Part shown: piece after piece, positions 56,839 to 64,000 of the stretch
Numbering within the stretch: position 1 is the first letter of the stretch
Layout of the letters: each line of letters opens with the position of its first letter
Origin: Rhizobiales bacterium Ga0077537
GTDB taxonomy: Bacteria; Pseudomonadota; Alphaproteobacteria; Rhizobiales; Hyphomicrobiaceae
Direction of reading: 5' to 3'
Assembly (NCBI GenBank): GCA_001464955.1
Contig: LNEM01000009.1
Location: 473,148-537,147 of the forward strand
Length of the DNA: 64,000 nucleotides
Program-made: the position numbers and the translations under genes
Notes under the pieces: model-generated
Database searches by the model: none
Told to the model about the DNA's origin: nothing
What the model saw: only the letters and a program-made list of their open reading frames with translations

Positions 56839-58017
56839 TCATCGTGCAGAGGCCGCGTCTGTCGAGGTTGTTGCTTCGCTGCGACGTCGGCATTCTGCAA
56901 GTTCACGAGCGTAGCGCGCCCCATAAGCGGACCAGCTCAGGAGATTGCGATCCGCGTCGGCGAGTTGTGGCACTTGGCCCGCGAGCGCGCGGTCGATCAT
57001 GATCTGCAAGGCTCTCGCCATGGCGTCGGCATCTCCCACCGGCGTAACGGCGATCCGGTCCGCAAGTGCTGGGGTTAGACGTAGGTCGCTTCCCCCCGTC
57101 ATATCGGTGGAGACGACCGGGAGACCGCTCGCCAGCGCCTGAGAAAGCACCATGCCGAAGCCGTCTTCGCGGGAGGCGAGGGCGAAGGCGTGGGCGCGCC
57201 GGTAGTATTCGGTCAATCGCCACTGAGGCACCGGGTCCACGTGCTCGAAGCGGGGATCGTCGGGAAACGGGACGTCGACGATGCCACCGACATGGAGAAG
57301 GCGCACGCCACCCAGCTTGCGGATGGCCTCCACGAGAACGTCGGCGCCTTTTCGAATGCTCCAGCCGCCGACGAAGAGGACGGTCGGAGGCGTCATGGGT
57401 GGCGTCTCGTGCCGCTGCGGGAACTGCTCGAGATCGACGCCATAGGGATTGACGAACAGCTTCGGTACCAGATGCGGGGCCTTTTCCCGGAAGCTCTCGA
57501 CGACGTGGCTCGAGGGCACGACGATGCGGTCGGCCAGTTCGTAGCCGGCGAGTTCACGAGCGACGGTGAAGTCTGTCGGGCCTCGTGCTCCAACCTCTGC
57601 CAGAATCTCGCGCTGCGAGAGGATGTGGCGGCTGGCGCGCTCGAGCCAGATCTGGGCGCCGTAGCGTCGCTTGGCATAGCGGGCCGCGCCGAGGTAGGCA
57701 CCCGACATGCACACGAACACGTCGCAGGGTTCGAGACGGGCGCTGACGGCGGCATCGAGCGCGTGAAACATGAACCGTTCATGGATGTCGGGCCAAAGGC
57801 GGGGCAGGTAGTATTGCCACGCGACGAGCGGGACCAGCAGCGGCAGGACGCTCCGTTGGCATTGGCGCCGGAGGCCGAACTTCTCTCCCCTGGATACCGG
57901 CACGTATGAGTAGAACCGCGTATGAGTGCCAAGACGATCGAGCTCGCGCGCGAGATCGAGGACGAAAAACCGACCGAGTGACGCAATCGCGATCTTCAGT
58001 TCCAATTTGTGGTTCAT
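56839..58017 (-). CDS. Family 4 glycosyltransferase
   Basis: A 392-residue GT-B transferase beginning MNHKLELKIAIASLGRFF. The N-terminal domain has VFVCMSGAYLGAARYAKRRYGA and RIVVPSSHVVESF; the donor domain has TVLFVGGWSIRKGADVLVEAIRKLGGV, FEHVDPVPQWRLTEYYRRAHAFAL and REDGFGMVLSQALASGLPVVST. The start overlaps the flippase stop by four bases (ATGA), so the two are coupled. The donor sugar is unknown. Upstream frames giving a longer product lie inside the flippase gene in another frame and are not used. Confidence 0.92.
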   Translation of the reverse strand: MNHKLELKIAIASLGRFFVLDLARELDRLGTHTRFYSYVPVSRGEKFGLRRQCQRSVLPLLVPLVAWQYYLPRLWPDIHERFMFHALDAAVSARLEPCDVFVCMSGAYLGAARYAKRRYGAQIWLERASRHILSQREILAEVGARGPTDFTVARELAGYELADRIVVPSSHVVESFREKAPHLVPKLFVNPYGVDLEQFPQRHETPPMTPPTVLFVGGWSIRKGADVLVEAIRKLGGVRLLHVGGIVDVPFPDDPRFEHVDPVPQWRLTEYYRRAHAFALASREDGFGMVLSQALASGLPVVSTDMTGGSDLRLTPALADRIAVTPVGDADAMARALQIMIDRALAGQVPQLADADRNLLSWSAYGARYARELAECRRRSEATTSTDAASAR

Positions 58018-59534
58018 ATGGGCCTCGCGGGACGTGGTCGGCGTAGCCGGCGCCACATGGCCACCAGGCCGGCCGAGAGACTGGCGCGCTCGCCTGGGGT
58101 GAGAAGAACGACGCAGGCGAGTGCTCCGACGACGGCCGCTCCCATCAGCGCCGCAGTCAAGCGGACGGGCAAGCTCGTCGGATGAGCGAGATCGAAGAGC
58201 AGAGCTGCGTAGAGCGCCAGTGTCAGGCCGGACAGCACGATCACACGTGTCCCTCGTATCGCGCCGCTCCCGCCCCAGGCCAGGGCCGCCACGAGACCGG
58301 CCGCGGCAAAGCCCATGGCCTGCGCCAGAAGGTATCCGGCAAGCCCGAAGCGGGGGATGAGGAACCACGCACTGGCGAAGACCGTCACAGCCTGCACGGC
58401 ACCCACCATCAGCAAAGCCGCGCTCGATTTCCCGCGCGCCATGAGCGCCCCGTGCAGGACGCTCAGGAGCATGGCGGGCACGAACGCCATGAGCGCCAGG
58501 TCGCCCATGTGGCGGGCCAGCGGATAGGCTGAACCTGCGACGGCATCGACGGCCAGGGTCCACAGTGCGGCTACGGCCACTGCCAGCGAGAGGCTCAGCG
58601 TCCAGAGCCATCTGAGGTGCTGGCGCACGTCTGCCGGGCCGCTGCCGCTGGCATAGCCGGCGGCCAGATGGGTCAGGATCGGTCCCATGAGTGCCGTTGG
58701 AAGTGCCGAGGCGGCAGCCATGATCGCTTGGGTCACTCGAAGCTCGCCAAGTGCGTCGATGCCTCCGGCACGCGCAAGAATGCCGAGTGTAGCGAAGTCA
58801 ACTGGAAGCAGGAGTAGGGTACTCATGAAGTAGGGTAGGCCTCGGGTCAGCACCTGTAGCACCTCTCGGCCTGGCCAAGCCGGGCAGAGAGCGATGTCGT
58901 GCGCTCGCAGCACGCGGATCATCGCAGCTGTGGCCAAGGTCGCCATCGACACTTGTCCGATGGCGAGTCCCCATGCGGCGCCAATGGGCCCGACCATAAG
59001 CGCGCCGCCCGCCGTCGCGGCGAGAGTAACAACACTCCCTTGCAGCGCCGCGCGAGCATGCTCTTGAAATGCACCGAGCCCCGCCAGGATCGAGTAAATG
59101 ACGCCAAAGAGCATCAGGGCAGCGAACATTGCTGTAGCGGGCGCAACAAAGGTGACCAATTCGGGGGCAGAGAACAAGCGTCCTGCAATGAAGTCCGCCG
59201 CGACTAGAAGAGCTGTAGCCACCATGATTGCAATGATCGCGGTGAGTGTGAGCGTCTGTCCGATCATCGCCGAGGCGCGCTCACGGTCAGTGTCTCCCGA
59301 CAAGCTGACCTGCAATCCCAAATCCAGGCCAGTCCTCGACCAACCCGCAAATGCTTGAGCAACCGACTGGGTGAACGTGTAGCTGCCGAGTCCGCGGGCG
59401 TCGAGGATGCGCGCGAGGACGACGATACTCACGAGTCCCATTGCGCGCTGTCCGACACTCGCGGCCAACATCGCCAGCGTACTTCGGAGCAGCGTCTCGC
59501 GAGCCGCTGCCCGCGGTCGGTCAGGTTGTTCCAT
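58014..59534 (-). CDS. Wzx-like polysaccharide flippase (MOP superfamily)
   Basis: The 506-residue integral membrane protein has about 12-14 segments. The start TLAMLAASVGQRAMGLVSIVVLARILDARGLGSYTFTQSVAQAF is the usual first-helix pattern of oligosaccharide translocases. Later segments include ITRGLPYFMSTLLLLPV-type helices and LMAFVPAMLLSVLHGALMARGKSSAAL. It should flip lipid-linked repeat units across the inner membrane for polymerisation by the Wzy-like protein encoded upstream. By eye the 5' half is less GC-rich. About 218 non-coding bases separate it from the methyltransferase gene upstream. Confidence 0.88.
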   Translation of the reverse strand: MEQPDRPRAAARETLLRSTLAMLAASVGQRAMGLVSIVVLARILDARGLGSYTFTQSVAQAFAGWSRTGLDLGLQVSLSGDTDRERASAMIGQTLTLTAIIAIMVATALLVAADFIAGRLFSAPELVTFVAPATAMFAALMLFGVIYSILAGLGAFQEHARAALQGSVVTLAATAGGALMVGPIGAAWGLAIGQVSMATLATAAMIRVLRAHDIALCPAWPGREVLQVLTRGLPYFMSTLLLLPVDFATLGILARAGGIDALGELRVTQAIMAAASALPTALMGPILTHLAAGYASGSGPADVRQHLRWLWTLSLSLAVAVAALWTLAVDAVAGSAYPLARHMGDLALMAFVPAMLLSVLHGALMARGKSSAALLMVGAVQAVTVFASAWFLIPRFGLAGYLLAQAMGFAAAGLVAALAWGGSGAIRGTRVIVLSGLTLALYAALLFDLAHPTSLPVRLTAALMGAAVVGALACVVLLTPGERASLSAGLVAMWRRLRRPRPARPI

Positions 59535-59752
59535 GGACCGTCACGCGGCTCGACCTGCGCAAAGGACTTTCGCCAGCAGTGCGGCTGGGTGGTCCACCCA
59601 TGGGAACATTGGTGCATCGGATCGAGAGCAGCGCACTGATGAGGCGCACGTCATGGCCGCCCCGCTCGGCCGGGGAGAGGAAGTAGCCTGCGGTTGTCGC
59701 GACGTCGGAAATCGATGTGATGCCCAATCGCATGGAGTGGTGTGCCTTGACC

Positions 59753-60442
59753 CTATCGCCAGTCTGTTCTGCGTCGGGCGAGCATTGCCGTTTCCCGGGC
59801 GAAGAGGTTCGGGTAGCGCCGGACGGCGAGCGCATCGATCCGGGCCCGCAGAGGCGCCGGTAACAGCCTGTTTCGAAGGGGCCCGAGCGGCGCTGCTCCA
59901 GATCCCCGTTGCTCGAGGAGAACCAGTTCGGGAAGGGGCGCAATCAGTTCGCGTGGCGCACTGTCGAACGTGAAGAAGCGCAGATGGGTCCGATCGAAGA
60001 TGCCGTGTGCCGCATAGTCGAACCGGCCACGCGTCAATGCGAGGCGGCTGCGCCATTCGAGGACATTCGGGACCGCGACGAGCACATGGCCGCCGGGAGC
60101 CAAGAGCGGAAGCAGGCGGCGAACAATCTGCACCGGATCGCGCATATGTTCGAGAACGTGCGAAAAGACGAGGAGATCGAAGGGTCCAGGCACTCCTTCG
60201 AGGTCCAGCAGCTCGAGATCACCGACAACGATCTGGTCGAAGTGTGCAGCGGCTAGGGCGGCTTCTTCTTCGCTATGAGTGATCCCCACCAATCGCGCGT
60301 CCGGCATGGTCTCGCGAACGCGACGTGCATTGTCGCCTGCTCCGCACCCGACATCGAGGATGCGGCGGGCCGACGCCGGGACCATCGAAAGCACGAGGTC
60401 GTTGCCGGCATTTTGATAAGGTGCCGCGATCAGCGACGTCAT
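59753..60442 (-). CDS. Class I SAM-dependent methyltransferase
   Basis: The 229-residue methyltransferase has motif I RRILDVGCGAGDNARRV (about 27-43), LVGITHSEEEAALA, FDLLVFSHVLEHMRDPVQIV and APGGHVLVAVPNVLEWRSRLAL, matching the group found with glycosyltransferases. A C-terminal region continues to about residue 229 with RYPNLFARETAML. The ATG at 60442 gives the typical start MTSLIAAPYQNAGND; earlier in-frame starts fall inside the polymerase gene. Seven bases separate it from the polymerase stop. It probably methylates a nucleotide sugar or a terminal residue. Confidence 0.86.
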   Translation of the reverse strand: MTSLIAAPYQNAGNDLVLSMVPASARRILDVGCGAGDNARRVRETMPDARLVGITHSEEEAALAAAHFDQIVVGDLELLDLEGVPGPFDLLVFSHVLEHMRDPVQIVRRLLPLLAPGGHVLVAVPNVLEWRSRLALTRGRFDYAAHGIFDRTHLRFFTFDSAPRELIAPLPELVLLEQRGSGAAPLGPLRNRLLPAPLRARIDALAVRRYPNLFARETAMLARRRTDWR

Positions 60443-60449
60443 TTCACAG

Positions 60450-61988
60450 TCACCTTGCCGGCCGATCCGGACGCAGCAGAACCAATTGCGCAACGATCGC
60501 GATGGACAAAAGGCGCAGCATGCCTGTGAACGCGGGGCCGACGTCGGTCGGGATCATGACCAGGGCGTTGACAGCCGACAGGAAGACGATGAACCCGCCC
60601 GCGCCGGCCCGGGCGACCCCTTCGAACAGCAAAGCCTGGACGATGCCGATCGCGAAGAAGCCGAAGCCGACGCCCAGCAGCCCGCCGAGCATGTAGAGCC
60701 ATGTGACCGGCCCCATGCCGACGGACGTTGTCTGATCTTCGATTTTGCCCAGGACGACATTGCTGAACCACACCCCCGTCGAGTAGCTCGGCTTGTCCGG
60801 CCATAGGGCGCGCGGAACGAAGGCCAGAAGCGGTGACAGGTACAAGCTCTCGGCGAACTCGGCGCTCTTTTCGTCGACGAGCGGGTTGTCCTTGGCGAAG
60901 GCGATGCCGACGGACGTCATGCCTGCGAGATCGAACCGCGAGACGACCTGGGTCCCCCAGGACAAGTCCGTCTCGTGCATGAGATCCTTCTGCTGCTGGG
61001 ATTGCTGGAGCGCGTCCAGCACCTTGCCGATGTCGGCGGCGCCACGGAAATCGTTCTGACCGATGTAGGCACGGAACGGCTCGATGATCTGGTAGGCGAA
61101 GAAGAGTGCGGCGCAGGCCGCGGCAATGAAGGTGATCGATATCTGTCGTGTCGCCACGAAGCGCGAGAATGCCAGCATCACGAATGGCATGACGATCTGA
61201 GACTTGAATCCGGAGAGCGCTCCGACCGTCAGGTGCAGGAATACGACGAGGCCGCAGACGACCGACAGAACGACCTCGCGATGCCCGGCGGCGCGCCTCC
61301 GAAACAGGTAGGTCAGCAGCAGGAAGAGGGACAGTGAGCCCGCCGCCACGCCGAGGTTCAGGAGGTCGAGGAGCGCGATGTGCTGCTCCCGCAACGCGGC
61401 GCTTCCCGTCATTCCGAACACGCCGATCGAAATCGCGTACACGACCAAGGAGAAGTAGACGGCCTGCAACCCGACGACCGCCAGCAAGTTCGGCTCCGAC
61501 CCGCGGCGGAGCAGGCGCCCGCGCTGCAGACGCGCGCGCAGCTTGCGAGCCGGCTTGAGCGCCAGGCCGTACCCCCGCCACATGCAGAACGCCGCAAGAC
61601 CGGTCGCGAGCCCGGCTTCGCTCAGTTGCTCGGACTGGTTGACGTAGAAGGAGCCGAAGCGGTCGAGGATCCAGGGATCGAACAGCGTGCCTCCCGCGGG
61701 CAATGCGTAGGCCAGAAGAAAATGGAGGATGGACGTCAGGAAGGGTGGCGCGAGGAGGCCGAGGGCGTCGGTGCTGCGGATGTGGCGCAGGCACTCGAGG
61801 AGCAGATAGAACGAGAGGCCGGCCATGATCAGATGAAAGCCCGGGCCCGACAGGCTCTCTCCGGCCATCGCGCCATAGATGTTCAGCCCGGCCACGCCGC
61901 CGAACAGGCCGACGCAGGCCAGTGCCGCGATCCGGGGAGTGGATCTGTTCGGGGCCGCAATGACCCGTTGGATCGCTTCAGCTCGCAT
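60450..61988 (-). CDS. Wzy-like O-antigen/exopolysaccharide polymerase
   Basis: The 512-residue membrane protein has about 12 hydrophobic segments (for example IAALACVGLFGGVAGLNIYGA, EVVLSVVCGLVVFLHLTVGAL, ITFIAAACAALFFAYQIIEPF) and one large extracytoplasmic loop (about 320-420) with LSWGTQVVSRFD and LSPLLAFVPRALWPDKPSYSTG, a pattern of O-antigen polymerase-like proteins. Sequence conservation is low in this family, so the call rests on topology and context. The ATG at 61988 was chosen; it overlaps the 3' end of the CgeB-type gene by 11 bases. Confidence 0.75.
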   Translation of the reverse strand: MRAEAIQRVIAAPNRSTPRIAALACVGLFGGVAGLNIYGAMAGESLSGPGFHLIMAGLSFYLLLECLRHIRSTDALGLLAPPFLTSILHFLLAYALPAGGTLFDPWILDRFGSFYVNQSEQLSEAGLATGLAAFCMWRGYGLALKPARKLRARLQRGRLLRRGSEPNLLAVVGLQAVYFSLVVYAISIGVFGMTGSAALREQHIALLDLLNLGVAAGSLSLFLLLTYLFRRRAAGHREVVLSVVCGLVVFLHLTVGALSGFKSQIVMPFVMLAFSRFVATRQISITFIAAACAALFFAYQIIEPFRAYIGQNDFRGAADIGKVLDALQQSQQQKDLMHETDLSWGTQVVSRFDLAGMTSVGIAFAKDNPLVDEKSAEFAESLYLSPLLAFVPRALWPDKPSYSTGVWFSNVVLGKIEDQTTSVGMGPVTWLYMLGGLLGVGFGFFAIGIVQALLFEGVARAGAGGFIVFLSAVNALVMIPTDVGPAFTGMLRLLSIAIVAQLVLLRPDRPAR

Positions 61989-63060
61989 GATGCTCCGACC
62001 AGGTGATGCGAGGCTCCGGATAGCCCTTGGCGCGCCCGGCGACCGTGTCCAGCAACAGCGGCAAGCGATGGGCGTAGGTGTGCTCTCGCAGCGCGCGGCG
62101 CTTGCCGGCCGCCGCAATCTCCCGTCTCTCATCCTCGTTCGCCAGATAATGCTCGATCTTGGCGCGGAGGTCCGCCACGTCGTCGAAGGTCACGAGCTCG
62201 CGGCCGATTTCGAAGAGCTGTGAGAGACCCGGACGCGCGTCGGTGATCTGGAAGCCGCCGGCACCGCAGATCTCGAACGTGCGCACGTTCGTGCCCCAGA
62301 TCTCGGCTGGATTGAGATTGTTGAGGACGATCCTGGCTGAGCGGAAGGCCTTGGCTTTTTCGGCGTGGGCCACGAAGCGATTTTCGACCATCGGCGCGAC
62401 GGGGCCCGGATCGAGCCAGAGCGGCGGGGGGAGCCCCCAGAGCCGGACGTGCCGGTCGGCGAGATGGCTGAAGAAGGCGACGCGGTAAGCGTAGAGGTTG
62501 CCCGCAGTGCAGATGTCGCACTCGTAGTCTGGGTCGGTGGCGATCTGGGGGCTGTGGTTCAGGGAGCGCGGGCTGAAGCACTCGGGCATGTAGTAGACGG
62601 GCGCGTCGAGCTTTCGCCGCAGCATGTCGACGATGTACGGGTCCTTGAAGAACATCGCGTCGAACGGGGCGTTCAGGAACATGTGCTTCTGGAAGCTCCA
62701 GATCGGGTCCGGATACCAGAGCACGAGCGGCGCCTTCGTCAGCGATCTGATCAGCCGCGCATCGGCGGGTGTCAGGTAGTCGTGCGTGACGAGGACGAGG
62801 TCGATCGGGGCTTGGGTCGAGACGAGCTTGCGGATTTGCGATTGCGTCCCGTTCAGACCGAGCGTCGCGCGCGCATTCTCGACTGCGGAGTGGGCCTTGG
62901 TGACGACACGATTGAGGTAGAATCGCGTCCTCGAGCCGAAGTTCACGAGCGGTGGCCCAAGGGCGTAGTGTACGGTTTGATGACCTGCGGCGCTGAGTTC
63001 CTGACTGACGAAGCTCGCGAAGCCCTCTTCAAAGAAGCGACCGACGACGAGTATTTTCAT
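61978..63060 (-). CDS. CgeB-type glycosyltransferase (family 1-like)
   Basis: The 360-residue protein begins MKILVVGRFFEEGFASFVSQEL and contains IDLVLVTHDYLTPADARLI, APLVLWYPDPIWSFQKHM, YYMPECFSPRSLNHSP and, at the C-terminus, LNNLNPAEIWGTNVRTFEICGAGGFQITDARPGL, all typical of CgeB/SpsK-like transferases. The start at 63060 was chosen because upstream residues are low quality and the overlap with the methyltransferase stop (ATGA at 63057-63060) fits coupled translation. Sugar specificity unknown. Confidence 0.85.
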   Translation of the reverse strand: MKILVVGRFFEEGFASFVSQELSAAGHQTVHYALGPPLVNFGSRTRFYLNRVVTKAHSAVENARATLGLNGTQSQIRKLVSTQAPIDLVLVTHDYLTPADARLIRSLTKAPLVLWYPDPIWSFQKHMFLNAPFDAMFFKDPYIVDMLRRKLDAPVYYMPECFSPRSLNHSPQIATDPDYECDICTAGNLYAYRVAFFSHLADRHVRLWGLPPPLWLDPGPVAPMVENRFVAHAEKAKAFRSARIVLNNLNPAEIWGTNVRTFEICGAGGFQITDARPGLSQLFEIGRELVTFDDVADLRAKIEHYLANEDERREIAAAGKRRALREHTYAHRLPLLLDTVAGRAKGYPEPRITWSEHHAS

Positions 63061-63794
63061 GACTTTCGTGCCACTGTCGTCAGGCAGCGGGCAAATCGGG
63101 TCGGCATGAGACGGCCGAGTGTACCATCCACGGCCGATATGGCCGCGAGCGCTGGTATGCGCATGGGGCCGGCAGTCAATGCCTTCCCAATACGCGCGAT
63201 ATAGCCCGGCCGGCCCGGCCACTCTGAAAGCTTTTGCCAGACGGAGTTTGCGAGAACCGGCGTCCGTTCGTGGAATGCCTCCGAAACAATCGTGAGGCCC
63301 GCCTTCGCGAAGTAGCTGCGATTGGCATCGACATCCTCGTAGCCGAGGTGACCGTCTCCATCGAGAAACAATTGCTGATAAAGGTCCGGATCCTGCTTGC
63401 GATAGTGGGCTATGAGCGGGTTGTCGGTCTTGATGTCGTAGAAGAAGACGACTTTTCCGCCGGGCCGAAGTACCCGGTATGCTTCACTGAGAAGCCGGCT
63501 CTTCTGATCGGGTAGCAAGTGCTCGAACAGGCAGGAGCTGACGATGCCGTCGACACTTTGGTCGGCCAGTGGCATGCGCGTCGCGTCACACTGCGCAACG
63601 GCTGCATAGCGCTCCCCGGCCGAGCGAAGTGCTGCACGGGACAGGTCCAGTCCGATCATGCGATAGCGCTTTGCGAACCAGTCGATGCCACCCGCACAAC
63701 CGATCTCGACGACCGTCGAGCCCACGGTCAACTCCCGGGCGACAGTCGTCGAGTAGCCCTGATGGACGAGTCGCAACGGAAGTGTCGCCAGCAC
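63057..63794 (-). CDS. Class I SAM-dependent methyltransferase with disrupted 5' end
   Basis: From a GTG at 63794 this frame gives 245 residues with motif I STVVEIGCAGGIDWFAKRYRMIGLDLS, DGIVSSCLFEHLLPDQK and VLRPGGKVVFFYDIKTDNPLIAHY. Coding-like sequence continues in frame upstream for 43 codons (including SFYEGKYNNRTRYIPSSDG) to a stop at 63924-63926 with no ATG, GTG or TTG. An ATG at 63925-63927 in the next frame begins MKLQGQVRP, and losing one base from the GGGG run at 63913-63916 would join the two. So the real gene probably starts at 63927 with a +1-base error or mutation, or uses a rare ATT at 63899. It probably methylates the glycan. Confidence 0.75.
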   Translation of the reverse strand: MLATLPLRLVHQGYSTTVARELTVGSTVVEIGCAGGIDWFAKRYRMIGLDLSRAALRSAGERYAAVAQCDATRMPLADQSVDGIVSSCLFEHLLPDQKSRLLSEAYRVLRPGGKVVFFYDIKTDNPLIAHYRKQDPDLYQQLFLDGDGHLGYEDVDANRSYFAKAGLTIVSEAFHERTPVLANSVWQKLSEWPGRPGYIARIGKALTAGPMRIPALAAISAVDGTLGRLMPTRFARCLTTVARKS

Positions 63795-64000
63795 GCCGTC
63801 AGACGATGGGATGTAACGGGTCCGATTGTTGTACTTGCCCTCATAAAATGAGTCGTCTTCGCCAACGAGGGAGGCAACGCCGTCCTGGAGCCTTCCAATT
63901 GGGCCTGACCTGCCCCTGAAGTTTCATCCAGCCGTGGGTAGAGTCTTTTGGGTTGATACGCTGTCGTCTGGGGGGTGAGCAACAGGCCGGGCTGCGGAGA

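Overview
The window is a GC-rich bacterial chromosome segment, most likely from an alphaproteobacterium of the order Hyphomicrobiales (Rhizobiales); the genus cannot be read from the sequence. The pointers are the order dusB(nifR3)-ntrB-ntrC-ntrY-ntrX-dat, a fused ispDF gene, sdhE overlapping mfd with recG divergent, and a perfect CtrA-type site (TTAA-N7-TTAA) upstream of an ftsB-like gene.

Layout. 1-8963 (minus strand): nitrogen regulation, with two sensor kinase/response regulator pairs (NtrBC, NtrYX), the tRNA dihydrouridine synthase DusB, and a D-amino-acid aminotransferase. 9102-20174: housekeeping genes for isoprenoid (ispDF), proline (proC), DNA repair and recombination (recG, mfd), succinate dehydrogenase flavinylation (sdhE), cell division (ftsB-like), glycolysis (eno) and serine (serB). 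20171-25620: membrane and envelope genes, including a secreted caspase-like/PAN protein with a small exported partner and an SLC13-type permease. Two palindromes lie between the caspase-like gene and the permease. 25790-31943: a zinc alcohol dehydrogenase, a YqeY protein, carA, a ChaN-like protein, a single-haem cytochrome c, a HicA-fold orphan and a TauE/SafE permease. 32286-37284: a polar amino-acid ABC transporter (binding protein, two permeases, ATPase) followed by a convincing 2,2-dialkylglycine decarboxylase gene. 37422-44841: assorted enzymes, namely an MDR reductase, two alpha/beta hydrolases (one MetX-like), a Gfo/Idh/MocA oxidoreductase, an ABC-F ATPase and a glutathione S-transferase. 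A tRNA-Ser(TGA) lies at 45178-45267 within a gene-poor stretch, followed by an unusual CPA2 antiporter fused to an FHA domain.

47821 to the right edge is a surface-polysaccharide locus. A rightward part carries a family 4 glycosyltransferase, a NusG/RfaH-type elongation factor and a large phage-tail-like DUF2793/SGNH protein, with a YdcF protein opposed. A long leftward run, partly translationally coupled, encodes two class I methyltransferases, a CgeB-type glycosyltransferase, a Wzy-like polymerase, a Wzx-like flippase, two family 4 glycosyltransferases, an FkbM methyltransferase, a hexapeptide acetyltransferase and a family 2 glycosyltransferase. Together they suggest a Wzx/Wzy-dependent glycan decorated by methyl and acyl groups. 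The initiating transferase and the chain-length and export genes are not in the window and may lie to the right.

The most noteworthy items are the DUF2793-SGNH protein next to a NusG paralogue inside the glycan locus, the caspase/PAN gene pair, the antiporter-FHA fusion, the dgdA-transporter association, the paired palindromes, and an apparent frameshift at the 5' end of the rightmost gene. Nothing here is clearly a wholly new system. Family assignments come from reading motifs by eye; no database search was run.
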